This document shows positions 18,604 through 26,403 of a DNA stretch of 64,000 bases, in pieces. The position numbers and the translations under genes are program-made. This DNA is from Flavobacteriales bacterium (lineage in GTDB: Bacteria; Bacteroidota; Bacteroidia; Flavobacteriales_F; PHOS-HE28): the NCBI GenBank assembly GCA_020635715.1, contig JACJZG010000002.1, forward strand, positions 124,001 to 188,000, in the 5' to 3' direction. Below the pieces are notes generated by a model. That model was not told the DNA's origin, did not search any database, and saw nothing but the letters and a program-made list of their open reading frames with translations. Position 1 is the first letter of the stretch, and every line of letters begins with the position of its first letter.

Positions 18604-20226
18604 ATGGCCACAGCGAGCCTGCCTCCCCGGCAGAAGATGATCAACATGATGTACCTCGTGCTCACGGCGATCCTCGCCCTGAACGTGAGCAAGGAAGTGC
18701 TCGATGCATTCGCCGTGATGGATGGCGAACTGGTGCGGAGCGAACGGGCGCATGAACAACGTTCGGCCGTGGAATATGCCGTGTTCGCCGATGCCGCGGA
18801 ACGCTTCCCGGAGAAGTTCAAGGAACCCCATGCACGTGCGCTGGCGGTGAAGGCACAGGCCGATTCCCTGGTGGAACGGATCGAGCGTATCAAGGTGAAG
18901 GCCATCGCCGAAGCGGATGGAGCCTCCCTCGCTGCGTTGCGTGGAAAGGATGCGACGGGAAGGGACACCTTGCGCGCGCTGCTCGCGCTCGAGAACAAGG
19001 ACGACCGGGAGACGCTGACGCGCATGCTGGTAGGCAGTGAACCTGCAGCGCCCATCACCAACGATGGCAGTGCGTACGATCTGAAGGTGCGCATGGCTGC
19101 CTTCCGCGAGAGCCTGAAGACCCTGGTGAAAGGCAGGGATGATGGGGAGCTCACCGCAGCGCTCGACGTGCTCTTCGACTTCAGCGACCGGCGCGATGCA
19201 TCCGGTGTGCTGAACAACTGGGAATCCATCAACTTCTACGACGTCCCGCTGGCGGCCGGTGTGGCCACGTTGAGCAAGTTGCAGGTGGATATCCGCAGTT
19301 CGGAGAACGACGTGGTGAAGTGGCTGTATCGCCAGGTGGATCGCAAGGAACACCGGTTCAGCACCTTGACCACCGCGGTCATCCCCCAGAGCAACCTGGT
19401 GATGTTGGGTGACTCCTTCCGCGCCGATGTCTTCCTGGCCGCCTACGATCCGAAGAACCGCCCGACGGTGACCATTGACGGGGGATCGACGCTACCGCTC
19501 GGTGTCGATGGCAAGGCCAAGTTGCAGGTGCGGGGTGATCGGGTGGGTGAGCAGGTGGTGAACGGAACGATCACGTTCGAAGGTCCCGATGGTCCTGAGA
19601 AGTTCCCTTACTCCACGACCTACCAGGTGATGGCCCCCTTGTTGGTCGCATCGCCCACGAAGATGAACGTGCTCTACCGTGGGGTGGAAAACCCGATCGA
19701 CCTGTCAGTGCCGGGCGTACCGATGGAGCGGGTGCAGGCCACCATCAGCACGGGGCGGATCGTCCGATCGGGGAACACATGGATCGCATCGGGCATGACC
19801 GGGACTTCGGCCGAGGTGAGCGTTGTGGTGACCATGGCGGATGGTGGGGCCCGACGGATCGGACCGGTGCGCTTCCGGGTGAAGGATCTCCCACCGCCAA
19901 CGGCCATCATCTCCGGGATCGAACCGGGAGTGACCAGGGTGCCGAAGAACAAGTTCTGCGCCGCACCTGGGTTGCTGGCCAAGTCCTTGGGGTCGGAGTT
20001 CGGGGATCAATGGCAGGTGAAGTCGTTCGAATTCACCCTTGTGCGGAACGGGCAGGCCCCGATCATCAAGTACTGCAACTCGAACGCCTTCAACGAGGAC
20101 ATCAGGGCCGTCCTGTGCAAGCTGAAGAGCGGGGACATGATCTACGTGGAGGGCATCAAGGCCGTGCTGGCCAATGGGCAGGCGCCGCCCAGGAACCTCT
20201 CACCCATTGCGATCAAAGTCCAATGA
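18604..20226 (+). CDS. Second GldM-family motor protein (paralogue)
   Basis: A 540-residue paralogue of the gldM product at 13955. It keeps the N-terminal PPRQKMINMMYLVLTAILALNVSKEVLDAF with Arg9 at the same position, the single transmembrane helix, the MLVGSEPAAPI and NNWESINFYDVPLAAG motifs, the SPTKMNVLYRGVENPIDLSV domain and the LSPIAIKVQ end. It differs in the first periplasmic segment, which is richer in Ala, Glu and Arg, and in a C-terminal domain carrying extra cysteines (KNKFCAAPG, IKYCNSN, AVLCKLK). There is no accompanying gldL, gldK or gldN copy. It could form heterodimers with GldM, replace it under some conditions, or drive a separate output. The reading frame is intact and motifs are conserved, so it is probably functional. 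Confidence 0.93.
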   Translation: MATASLPPRQKMINMMYLVLTAILALNVSKEVLDAFAVMDGELVRSERAHEQRSAVEYAVFADAAERFPEKFKEPHARALAVKAQADSLVERIERIKVKAIAEADGASLAALRGKDATGRDTLRALLALENKDDRETLTRMLVGSEPAAPITNDGSAYDLKVRMAAFRESLKTLVKGRDDGELTAALDVLFDFSDRRDASGVLNNWESINFYDVPLAAGVATLSKLQVDIRSSENDVVKWLYRQVDRKEHRFSTLTTAVIPQSNLVMLGDSFRADVFLAAYDPKNRPTVTIDGGSTLPLGVDGKAKLQVRGDRVGEQVVNGTITFEGPDGPEKFPYSTTYQVMAPLLVASPTKMNVLYRGVENPIDLSVPGVPMERVQATISTGRIVRSGNTWIASGMTGTSAEVSVVVTMADGGARRIGPVRFRVKDLPPPTAIISGIEPGVTRVPKNKFCAAPGLLAKSLGSEFGDQWQVKSFEFTLVRNGQAPIIKYCNSNAFNEDIRAVLCKLKSGDMIYVEGIKAVLANGQAPPRNLSPIAIKVQ

Positions 20227-20252
20227 GAAGGCAGTAGTTCGAAAAAGATCCC

Positions 20253-20260
20253 TATCTTTG
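20253..20260 (+). promoter_or_regulatory. -7 box of initiator tRNA promoter
   Basis: TATCTTTG is a perfect TAnnTTTG match, located 8 bases before the first (damaged) tRNA copy at 20269. Transcription should start almost at the 5' end of that copy and run through the intact tRNA to the terminator at 20436-20473. Confidence 0.65.
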
Positions 20261-20268
20261 CCGCCCAT

Positions 20269-20338
20269 TGCGGGGTGGAGCAGATGGTAGCTCGTCGGGC
20301 TCATATCCGCCGTACGGCGGACGCAGGTTCGAGTCCGC
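20269..20338 (+). pseudogene. Damaged initiator tRNA copy
   Basis: The first 37 bases are identical to the 5' half of the intact initiator tRNA at 20359, through the D arm and the CAT anticodon. The sequence then diverges. The 3' anticodon strand and variable loop are replaced by a perfect 16-bp palindrome (TCCGCCGTACGGCGGA), after which 14 bases of the T arm (GCAGGTTCGAGTCC) match again. The 3' acceptor strand and CCA are absent. It cannot fold as a normal tRNA, so it is read as a pseudogene. A processed regulatory RNA is conceivable but unsupported. Confidence 0.75.
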
Positions 20339-20358
20339 GAATGGAAAAATTGACATAC

Positions 20359-20434
20359 TGCGGGGTGGAGCAGATGGTAGCTCGTCGGGCTCATAACCCG
20401 AAGGCCGCAGGTTCGAGTCCTGCCCCCGCTACCA
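20359..20434 (+). tRNA. Initiator tRNA-fMet (CAT)
   Basis: A 76-base tRNA with encoded CCA. Initiator hallmarks are visible. The first acceptor position is unpaired (T1 opposite T72, where elongator tRNAs pair). Three consecutive G-C pairs close the anticodon stem around CTCATAA. The sequence is very close to known bacterial initiator tRNAs (GTCGGGCTCATAACCCGAAGG region). The T arm is GCAGG-TTCGAGT-CCTGC. It is preceded by a damaged copy and followed directly by a strong terminator. Confidence 0.95.
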
Positions 20435-20435
20435 A

Positions 20436-20473
20436 GAAGGGCCCCGGCGATTCCGTCGGGGCCCTTCGTTTTT
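20436..20473 (+). terminator. Terminator after tRNA-fMet
   Basis: A 14-bp GC-rich stem (GAAGGGCCCCGGCG / CGTCGGGGCCCTTC, one G-T pair, ATTC loop) followed by GTTTTT. It starts one base after the tRNA CCA and ends 5 bases before the GIY-YIG start codon. Confidence 0.9.
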
Positions 20474-20478
20474 ATGGC

Positions 20479-20799
20479 ATGTCTCATTGGGTGTACGGCC
20501 TCTATTCGGTCGCTCACGACAAACTCTATGTCGGCGAGAGTGCAGATCCTGTTGATCGTTTCCGTTCCCACAATGAGTTGGCCACGAAAGGCTGGACCGT
20601 AGCCTACAGGCCCTGGGTGGTCCTCTACTTGGAGGAATGCGATGATCGGATCGTTGCCCGGAGAAGGGAGAAACAGCTCAAGTCAGGTGCAGGAAGGGAG
20701 TACCTGAGGACATTGATCCCACAGGTGATGGGATCCTTGATGTTGAACAGTGATGTTTGGACGGCATGTGTTCACGTTCCAGCTCATAACGAGGGATGA
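20479..20799 (+). CDS. GIY-YIG nuclease family protein
   Basis: A 106-residue single-domain GIY-YIG endonuclease of the UvrC N-terminal type. The core motif is seen as VYGLYS...KLYVGES (GIY and YIG positions), then the catalytic Arg region DPVDRFRSHN and the Glu helix RREKQLKS. There is no DNA-binding extension. ATG 20479 lies 5 bases after the tRNA terminator. The frame is open upstream through both tRNA copies, which produces a false N-terminal extension in automated annotation. The stop overlaps the era start (ATGA), so it is translationally coupled to era. Such small nucleases are common in Bacteroidota; their substrate is unknown. Confidence 0.87.
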   Translation: MSHWVYGLYSVAHDKLYVGESADPVDRFRSHNELATKGWTVAYRPWVVLYLEECDDRIVARRREKQLKSGAGREYLRTLIPQVMGSLMLNSDVWTACVHVPAHNEG

Positions 20800-21671
20800 A
20801 ACACAAGGCGGGATACGTCAACATCATCGGGGAACCCAACACGGGCAAGAGCACCCTGCTCAACGCCCTGCTGGGTGAGGACCTCGTGATCGTGAACCCG
20901 AAGGCGCAGACCACGCGGCACCGCATACTCGGCCTGCTCAACGGCGAGGACCACCAGATCGTCCTCAGCGACACGCCCGGGGTCCTGGATCCGCAGTACC
21001 GCATGCAGGAACGGATGATGGACGCGGTGGATGAGGCCTTGATCGACGCGGACATCCTCATCGTTATGGTGGAGCTGGGCCAGCGCCCCGAACGTTCCGA
21101 ACACCTGCTGAAGCGGGCACATCGCTTCAAAGGCCCCATGGTGTTGCTCGTGAACAAGGTGGATGCCGGTGATGAGGACTCGGTGCTGCTTGCGCTCGAG
21201 ACCTGGCAGAAGGAGTTCCCCGAGGCCAAGGTGGTACCGATCTCGGCCCTCCATGGCTTGAACGTGGATGAGCTACGCCACTACCTGGTGGAACGTCTGC
21301 CCGAACATCCTGCGTATTTCCCGAAGGATGAGCTGAGCGACCGGAACATGCGCTTCTTCATCAGCGAGATCATCCGCGAGAAGATCCTCACCATCTACAA
21401 GCAGGAGATCCCCTACAGTACGCAGGTGGTGGTGAACAGCTATGAGGATGGGCCGGACCTGGTGCGCATACAGGCCGATGTGATCGTGATGCGCGAGAGC
21501 CAGAAGGGGATCGTCATCGGCAAGGGCGGGGACGCACTCCGCCGGCTGGGCACCTATGCGCGCATCGCCATCAGCAAGTACATCGATCGCAAGGTGTTCC
21601 TGGACCTGAAGGTGAAGGTGGACCCTGACTGGAGGGAGAACGAAGCGAAACTGAAGAAGTACGGCTACTGA
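20796..21671 (+). CDS. era: GTPase Era
   Basis: Era is an essential GTPase that binds the 3' end of 16S rRNA and helps 30S subunit maturation. The 291-residue protein has G1 GEPNTGKS (12-19), G2 TTRHR, G3 DTPG, G4 NKVD and G5 ISALHG, then a C-terminal KH domain whose GxxG-type loop is IGKGGDALRRLG. Length and order are typical. The start overlaps the GIY-YIG stop, and der follows 34 bases later, so era and der are likely co-expressed as ribosome assembly GTPases. Confidence 0.97.
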   Translation: MKHKAGYVNIIGEPNTGKSTLLNALLGEDLVIVNPKAQTTRHRILGLLNGEDHQIVLSDTPGVLDPQYRMQERMMDAVDEALIDADILIVMVELGQRPERSEHLLKRAHRFKGPMVLLVNKVDAGDEDSVLLALETWQKEFPEAKVVPISALHGLNVDELRHYLVERLPEHPAYFPKDELSDRNMRFFISEIIREKILTIYKQEIPYSTQVVVNSYEDGPDLVRIQADVIVMRESQKGIVIGKGGDALRRLGTYARIAISKYIDRKVFLDLKVKVDPDWRENEAKLKKYGY

Positions 21672-21705
21672 ACAAACGCATCCGCCAAGGCTTCGGCGGT
21701 TTGAA

Positions 21706-23010
21706 ATGGGAAACATCGTCGCCATCGTAGGACGCCCGAACGTGGGCAAGAGCACCTTGTTCAATCGCCTGATCGAACGGCGCGAAGCCATCACCGATGA
21801 TGTCGCGGGCACCACGCGGGACCGGCATTACGGCAAGGCCGAGTGGAACGGCATCGTGTTCAGCGTGGTGGATACGGGCGGGTACATCAGCGGCAGCGAC
21901 GACGTCTTCGAGGAGGAGATCCGCAAGCAGGTGAACCTGGCGGTGGAGGAATCCGATTCGATCCTCTTCCTGGTCGATGTGCATCATGGGCTCACGGGCA
22001 TGGATGAGGCCATCGCCTCGCTGTTGCGACGTGCGAAGAAGCCGGTCTTCCTGGTGGCCAACAAGGTGGACGACCATTCGCGGCAATACGACTCAGCCGA
22101 ATTCTACAGCCTCGGTCTGGGGGAGGTCTACAACATCGCCGCCCAGAGCGGTGCCGGCACGGGCGAACTGCTGGATGCGCTCGTGGCCAGCTTCACCAAA
22201 CCCAGTGAAGAGGAGATGGCGGAGATCCCGAAGTTCGCCATCGTCGGGAAGCCGAACGTAGGCAAGTCCTCCTTCGTGAACGCCCTGCTCGGCCGCCAGC
22301 AGAACATCGTCACGCCGATCGCGGGCACCACGCGTGACCCGATCAACACGCGCTGGAACGTCTTCGGTTTCGATGTGATGCTACTGGATACGGCGGGCAT
22401 CCGCAAGCGGCAGAAGGTGGACGAGGACATCGAGTTCTACAGCGTCATCCGGTCCATCCGGTCGATCGAGGACAGCGACGTCTGTTTCCTGATGATCGAT
22501 GCCAAGGATGGTATCCAGCAGCAGGACCTGCACATCCTCTCCATCATCCAGAAGAACGGCAAGGGCCTTGTGGTGCTGGTGAACAAATGGGATCTGATCG
22601 AGAAGGAGACGAACACCATGAAGGCCTACGAGGCGGAGGTCAAGTCCCGGATGGAACCATTCACGGACGTGCCGGTCGTGTTCATCTCGGTGCTCGAGAA
22701 ACAGCGCATCCTGAAGGCCATGGAGGTGGGCATGAAGGTGTACGAGGACCGCAGCCGCAAGATCCCCACCCGCAAGCTCAACGACGCCCTTCTGCCACTT
22801 ATCGAACGGCAGCCCCCGCCGATGTACAAATCGAAGCAGGTAAGCATTAAATTCATCAACCAGCTTCCGACCGTCGTACCCACGTTCGTCTTCTATTGCA
22901 ATCTCCCGCAGTACATCAAGCCGGCCTACGAGCGCTTCCTCGAGAACCGCTTGCGCGAACTGTACAGTTTCTCGGGCGTGCCCATCAGGCTCTTCTTCCG
23001 GAACAAATAG
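21706..23010 (+). CDS. der: Ribosome biogenesis GTPase Der (EngA)
   Basis: Der carries two GTPase domains in tandem and acts in 50S subunit assembly. The 434-residue product has domain 1 with GRPNVGKS (8-15), DTGG and NKVD, and domain 2 with GKPNVGKS (about 181-188), DTAG and NKWD. A C-terminal KH-like domain ends in FSGVPIRLFFRNK, the typical Der end. The start is ATG 21706. It is followed 14 bases later by the gene for a large exported protein. Confidence 0.97.
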   Translation: MGNIVAIVGRPNVGKSTLFNRLIERREAITDDVAGTTRDRHYGKAEWNGIVFSVVDTGGYISGSDDVFEEEIRKQVNLAVEESDSILFLVDVHHGLTGMDEAIASLLRRAKKPVFLVANKVDDHSRQYDSAEFYSLGLGEVYNIAAQSGAGTGELLDALVASFTKPSEEEMAEIPKFAIVGKPNVGKSSFVNALLGRQQNIVTPIAGTTRDPINTRWNVFGFDVMLLDTAGIRKRQKVDEDIEFYSVIRSIRSIEDSDVCFLMIDAKDGIQQQDLHILSIIQKNGKGLVVLVNKWDLIEKETNTMKAYEAEVKSRMEPFTDVPVVFISVLEKQRILKAMEVGMKVYEDRSRKIPTRKLNDALLPLIERQPPPMYKSKQVSIKFINQLPTVVPTFVFYCNLPQYIKPAYERFLENRLRELYSFSGVPIRLFFRNK

Positions 23011-23024
23011 GGCCGCTCCTGGTC

Positions 23025-25178
23025 GTGCTCCTGGCGCTATGGTCCGGCGGTGCCACACACGCGCAACCTCAAGAACGGAAGGCCACACCGCACGAGTGGC
23101 GCGCAGGTGATGTGTGGGATCCGGCCTGGCGCGTGGGAACGGGAGCCAGCAGCATCCTGGAGGACGAGCTGGTGATCCATCTGCGCAACCTGCAGACACG
23201 TTTCCTCTCGCTCTTCTTCCATCGCAGAAAGGTGATCCACTTCGCTACCCGCGAGGATATTGCCCGCTTCGGAAGGTTCACCTTGCCCGAGAGCCTTGAT
23301 CCGCTCTATGATGCCCGTGACCGCGCCTATGGGTCGGACCTGATGGCTGCGCGGCCCCTGTGGTTCAATGTGCGCGTGGATGACTTCGCGGCGCGTGTGA
23401 TCAGGCCGGACGGGACCTGGAGCACGGTGGACCTGACCAGGAACACCAGGCTCGACCAGGTGCGGACCTTCCGTACTGCGGAACCTGCGTGGACCGAGAT
23501 CTACGATCTGCAGGGGATCTTTCCCGGCGATGTGGTGGAGATCACCTGGAGCTACATGGTGCCCTACGACGTGAACGCGGCGCAGACCCAGGGGTGGCGT
23601 GGCTTCGCCTGGCCGGACAACTGGACGCGCACCACGAGCTGGCGCATCCTCTTCCATCATGCGCTCCCGATCCGGCACCAGACCATCCGGCTGGACCATG
23701 ACAAGCGGCACGGCATCGTGGTGGGTGGGACGAGCTTCTACGACATCACGGAGGATCGGAACAAGCGGTCCATCCGCTGGGAACACCACGACCTGCCCGG
23801 CTGCCTGGACGAGGTGAACGCGCATCCCGCAGCGGACCTGCCTTTCGCTTCCATCACCTTTGAACCGGACGACCAACGTTATTGGGCGCTGGACCGGCTT
23901 TCCGGTGTTCCCTATCGACAACCCTACTGGTTGTACGTGTTGCGCATGCGTGAGCAGCGCGCCTTGTGGTGGCGACGGGTGGCGCATAAGAATGTGCCGG
24001 ACAAGCAGAACCTGCTCTTCAGCGCGTTCATTGATAGCACGTTATCCGCGATACCGGCCAGGGAACGGATCCGCCGCGTGGTGACCATGCATAACCGGAT
24101 CGCGGCGGAGTTCACCTACAGCAACGACAGCCTATGGTATGAGGACAAGGATCAGGGTCTGGCGCGGTTCGGTGATCAGGTGACGGACGGTACGATCCGC
24201 GAGATGGCCCGCTATGACCTCTACGCCAAGTTGCTCCATGCGATCCAGGAGAACCACGCCACCGCGTATGTCATGGACCGCAGGGTGGGCGAGCTTGATG
24301 AGCGTTGGCTGACCCCCCTGTGGGAGAGCGATCTGCTCTTCGGAGTGGATGCCGCGGGCGGTGTGCTGTGGATGTATCCAAAGCGCGGACCGGTGGGGCT
24401 GTGGGCCGGTGAGTTGCCCTTTTACTGGGAGGGAACGCCGGTGCTGGTGATGAACGACATGATCCGCATCGCTGATGCCCCACCGCCGCCCATGTTCGTT
24501 GAGCTCCCGGTGGGAATGAAGGGTGGTTCCCAACGCGTCATTGAAACAACGATCGATAGCGCCGACGCATCGGTCGGATCCACGGGCATCCAGCGTGTCC
24601 TCCTCAGTGGTCAGTTCAGCACGCTTGGGCGCGGCAGCTATCAAGCGCTCCAGATCGATCGGACCGTGCATCCGAACCATTCGGCACCATCGGTCCCGGG
24701 GTTGGCGGTGATACCGTGGAAGATCGTTTCGTCGAGCCAGGTGGCCCCTTTCCGCGTGCAGGCGGAACGCGGCTTTGAGGGGGTGAAGGTGATGGAGGAG
24801 GAGAAGGATGGGACCTTCACCCTCGATGCGCGCGCATGGGTGCACCATGCCGTTCCCGCACCGTTCGATCCCTCCACCCGTGTCCTTCCGTTCTACTGGG
24901 ACCATGAGCAGGATGATCGGATGATGGTGGATATCCATTTCACCAGACCCATGCAACTGGTAGGCGATGCCCCGGAACATTGGGTGTCCTCGTCGCAGGC
25001 GAGCATCAGTCAACGGTTCACCCTGGTGGATCCCCACCACCTGCGATTCGAGAGCCGATTGTTGGTGAGTGGTGAACGGGAGGATGTCACCTTCGCTGCG
25101 GACGTGGCGGCGATCCTTCGCGTTGCTGCCGGTGAGGCTTCCGCGGTCCGTTTGAGGCCGGTCTCCGGAACACCTTAA
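23025..25178 (+). CDS. Large exported DUF3857/transglutaminase-like protein
   Basis: About 717 residues, probably periplasmic. The N-terminus is hydrophobic and ends in GGATHAQ, a likely signal peptidase site. Residues about 100-330 (RVIRPDGTWSTVDL, YDLQGIFPGDVVEITWSYMV, WRILFHHALPIRHQTIRL) resemble the beta-rich DUF3857 domain. The middle (AIPARERIRRVVTMHNRIA, YAKLLHAIQENHATAYVM) resembles a degenerate transglutaminase-like core without an obvious Cys-His-Asp triad. No ATG precedes the signal peptide. GTG 23025, 14 bases after the der stop, is the best available start but gives a very short signal. The family assignment is an inference from layout rather than a firm match. Confidence 0.7.
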   Translation: MLLALWSGGATHAQPQERKATPHEWRAGDVWDPAWRVGTGASSILEDELVIHLRNLQTRFLSLFFHRRKVIHFATREDIARFGRFTLPESLDPLYDARDRAYGSDLMAARPLWFNVRVDDFAARVIRPDGTWSTVDLTRNTRLDQVRTFRTAEPAWTEIYDLQGIFPGDVVEITWSYMVPYDVNAAQTQGWRGFAWPDNWTRTTSWRILFHHALPIRHQTIRLDHDKRHGIVVGGTSFYDITEDRNKRSIRWEHHDLPGCLDEVNAHPAADLPFASITFEPDDQRYWALDRLSGVPYRQPYWLYVLRMREQRALWWRRVAHKNVPDKQNLLFSAFIDSTLSAIPARERIRRVVTMHNRIAAEFTYSNDSLWYEDKDQGLARFGDQVTDGTIREMARYDLYAKLLHAIQENHATAYVMDRRVGELDERWLTPLWESDLLFGVDAAGGVLWMYPKRGPVGLWAGELPFYWEGTPVLVMNDMIRIADAPPPPMFVELPVGMKGGSQRVIETTIDSADASVGSTGIQRVLLSGQFSTLGRGSYQALQIDRTVHPNHSAPSVPGLAVIPWKIVSSSQVAPFRVQAERGFEGVKVMEEEKDGTFTLDARAWVHHAVPAPFDPSTRVLPFYWDHEQDDRMMVDIHFTRPMQLVGDAPEHWVSSSQASISQRFTLVDPHHLRFESRLLVSGEREDVTFAADVAAILRVAAGEASAVRLRPVSGTP

Positions 25179-25268
25179 GCCAGCATCATCGAAGGATCGC
25201 GCACCTTGGTCGATAGAGCAGAGTTGGGATCCGAAAGCTGACTAGCTTCGGTCAACAATTCCAAGACC

Positions 25269-26402
25269 ATGGGCATCGATCGCACATCATTGGCCGTATC
25301 ATTCATCACCTTATCCCTGGCAACGACCGCACAAGTGGATGTGGCCCCCCTGCCTTCCGCGGTGTGGTGCGCAGGCACCTCGTTCGATGTTCCATTCACC
25401 GCCACGGGCACCTTCGATCCCGGCAATTCGTTCATCGTGGAACTTTCCGATGCCAGCGGTGTCTTCGCACCAGGCATGCCGATCGGTTCCCTGGCAAGTG
25501 ACGTCTCCGGCACCGTGACATGCTCGAGCTGGGGTGCGGCCGCTCCGGGTACTGGTTACCTCGTTCGTGTGCGGAGCACGAGCCCGGCCTTCACCTCGGC
25601 AGCAAGTCCTTCGAGCTTGACGCTTGCTGCACCGAATGCGGGTATGGACGGGTTCGTGACGCTCTGTGCGACTGGCCCGGCTTTCGCGCTCATCACCGCA
25701 CTTGGTGGTTCGCCACAAACTGGCGGCACTTGGAGCGACCTGAACGCCACCGGAGCACTTGTCAGCGGCGTGTTGCAGCTTGGCATGCTAACTGGCGGCA
25801 CCTACATATTCACCTACACGATGAATGAGGCGGGTTGTACCGATGTGGCAACGGTGACGGTGGTGTTGAATGCTGCACCGAATGCTGGCACGAACGCGTT
25901 GATCGCGGTCTGTTCCACCGACCCGCCCTTCAACTTGTACCAGGAGTTGGGTGGGACACCAACACCAGGGGGTACATGGCAAGCCCCCCCGGCTGTTGCA
26001 ATGAGCGGTGTCTTCGACCCGGCGGTCGATCCGCCAGGACTCTATACGTATACCGTGGTTGGTGATCCCCCGTGCATGAGCACGACTTCCACGTTGATGA
26101 TCACTGTGACGCAGGCTCCGAATGCGGGTATTAATGGGTCGGCCACCTATTGCCCGACCGACGCGCCATTCACACTGATCGGTCAGCTTGGCGTTAGCCC
26201 TTCTCCCGGAGGCACATGGACCTTCAACGGTGTGGCGCATGGTGCTGCGTTCTTTCCCGGTACGGATGTTCCCGGTGAGTACGTGTACACGCTTCCCGGT
26301 GTTTCTCCTTGCGGCAATGCGACTTCTTCCGTGATGGTCTCGCTCAACACGTGCGCGATATCCGCCCCGGTGAACATGGGCATCCAGAGTGTTGCTGAGT
26401 AG
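25269..26402 (+). CDS. Exported repeat protein, apparently lacking its T9SS sorting domain
   Basis: A 377-residue protein with a signal peptide (SLATTAQ) and three tandem units of about 80 residues starting near 120, 203 and 282. Each has the form PNAG...C.T..PF.L...LG..P..GGTW...G.Y.YT....C. Such units occur in Bacteroidota surface proteins that end in a T9SS C-terminal domain. Here the protein stops after NMGIQSVAE, just where a YPNP-type sorting domain would be expected. The stop lies one base from the stop of the convergent neighbour gene. A truncation is likely, so secretion across the outer membrane is doubtful. Function is unknown, perhaps adhesion. Confidence 0.75.
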   Translation: MGIDRTSLAVSFITLSLATTAQVDVAPLPSAVWCAGTSFDVPFTATGTFDPGNSFIVELSDASGVFAPGMPIGSLASDVSGTVTCSSWGAAAPGTGYLVRVRSTSPAFTSAASPSSLTLAAPNAGMDGFVTLCATGPAFALITALGGSPQTGGTWSDLNATGALVSGVLQLGMLTGGTYIFTYTMNEAGCTDVATVTVVLNAAPNAGTNALIAVCSTDPPFNLYQELGGTPTPGGTWQAPPAVAMSGVFDPAVDPPGLYTYTVVGDPPCMSTTSTLMITVTQAPNAGINGSATYCPTDAPFTLIGQLGVSPSPGGTWTFNGVAHGAAFFPGTDVPGEYVYTLPGVSPCGNATSSVMVSLNTCAISAPVNMGIQSVAE

Positions 26403-26403
26403 C

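Noticed and set aside
20275..20478. An N-terminal extension of the GIY-YIG protein reading through both tRNA copies and the terminator.
   Set aside because: The residues are a translation of tRNA sequence; ATG 20479 directly begins the GIY-YIG core.
25629..26200. The three PNAG repeat units as a possible CRISPR-like or DNA-level tandem repeat.
   Set aside because: The repetition is at protein level with an 80-residue period and diverged codons; there are no short identical repeats with unique spacers.
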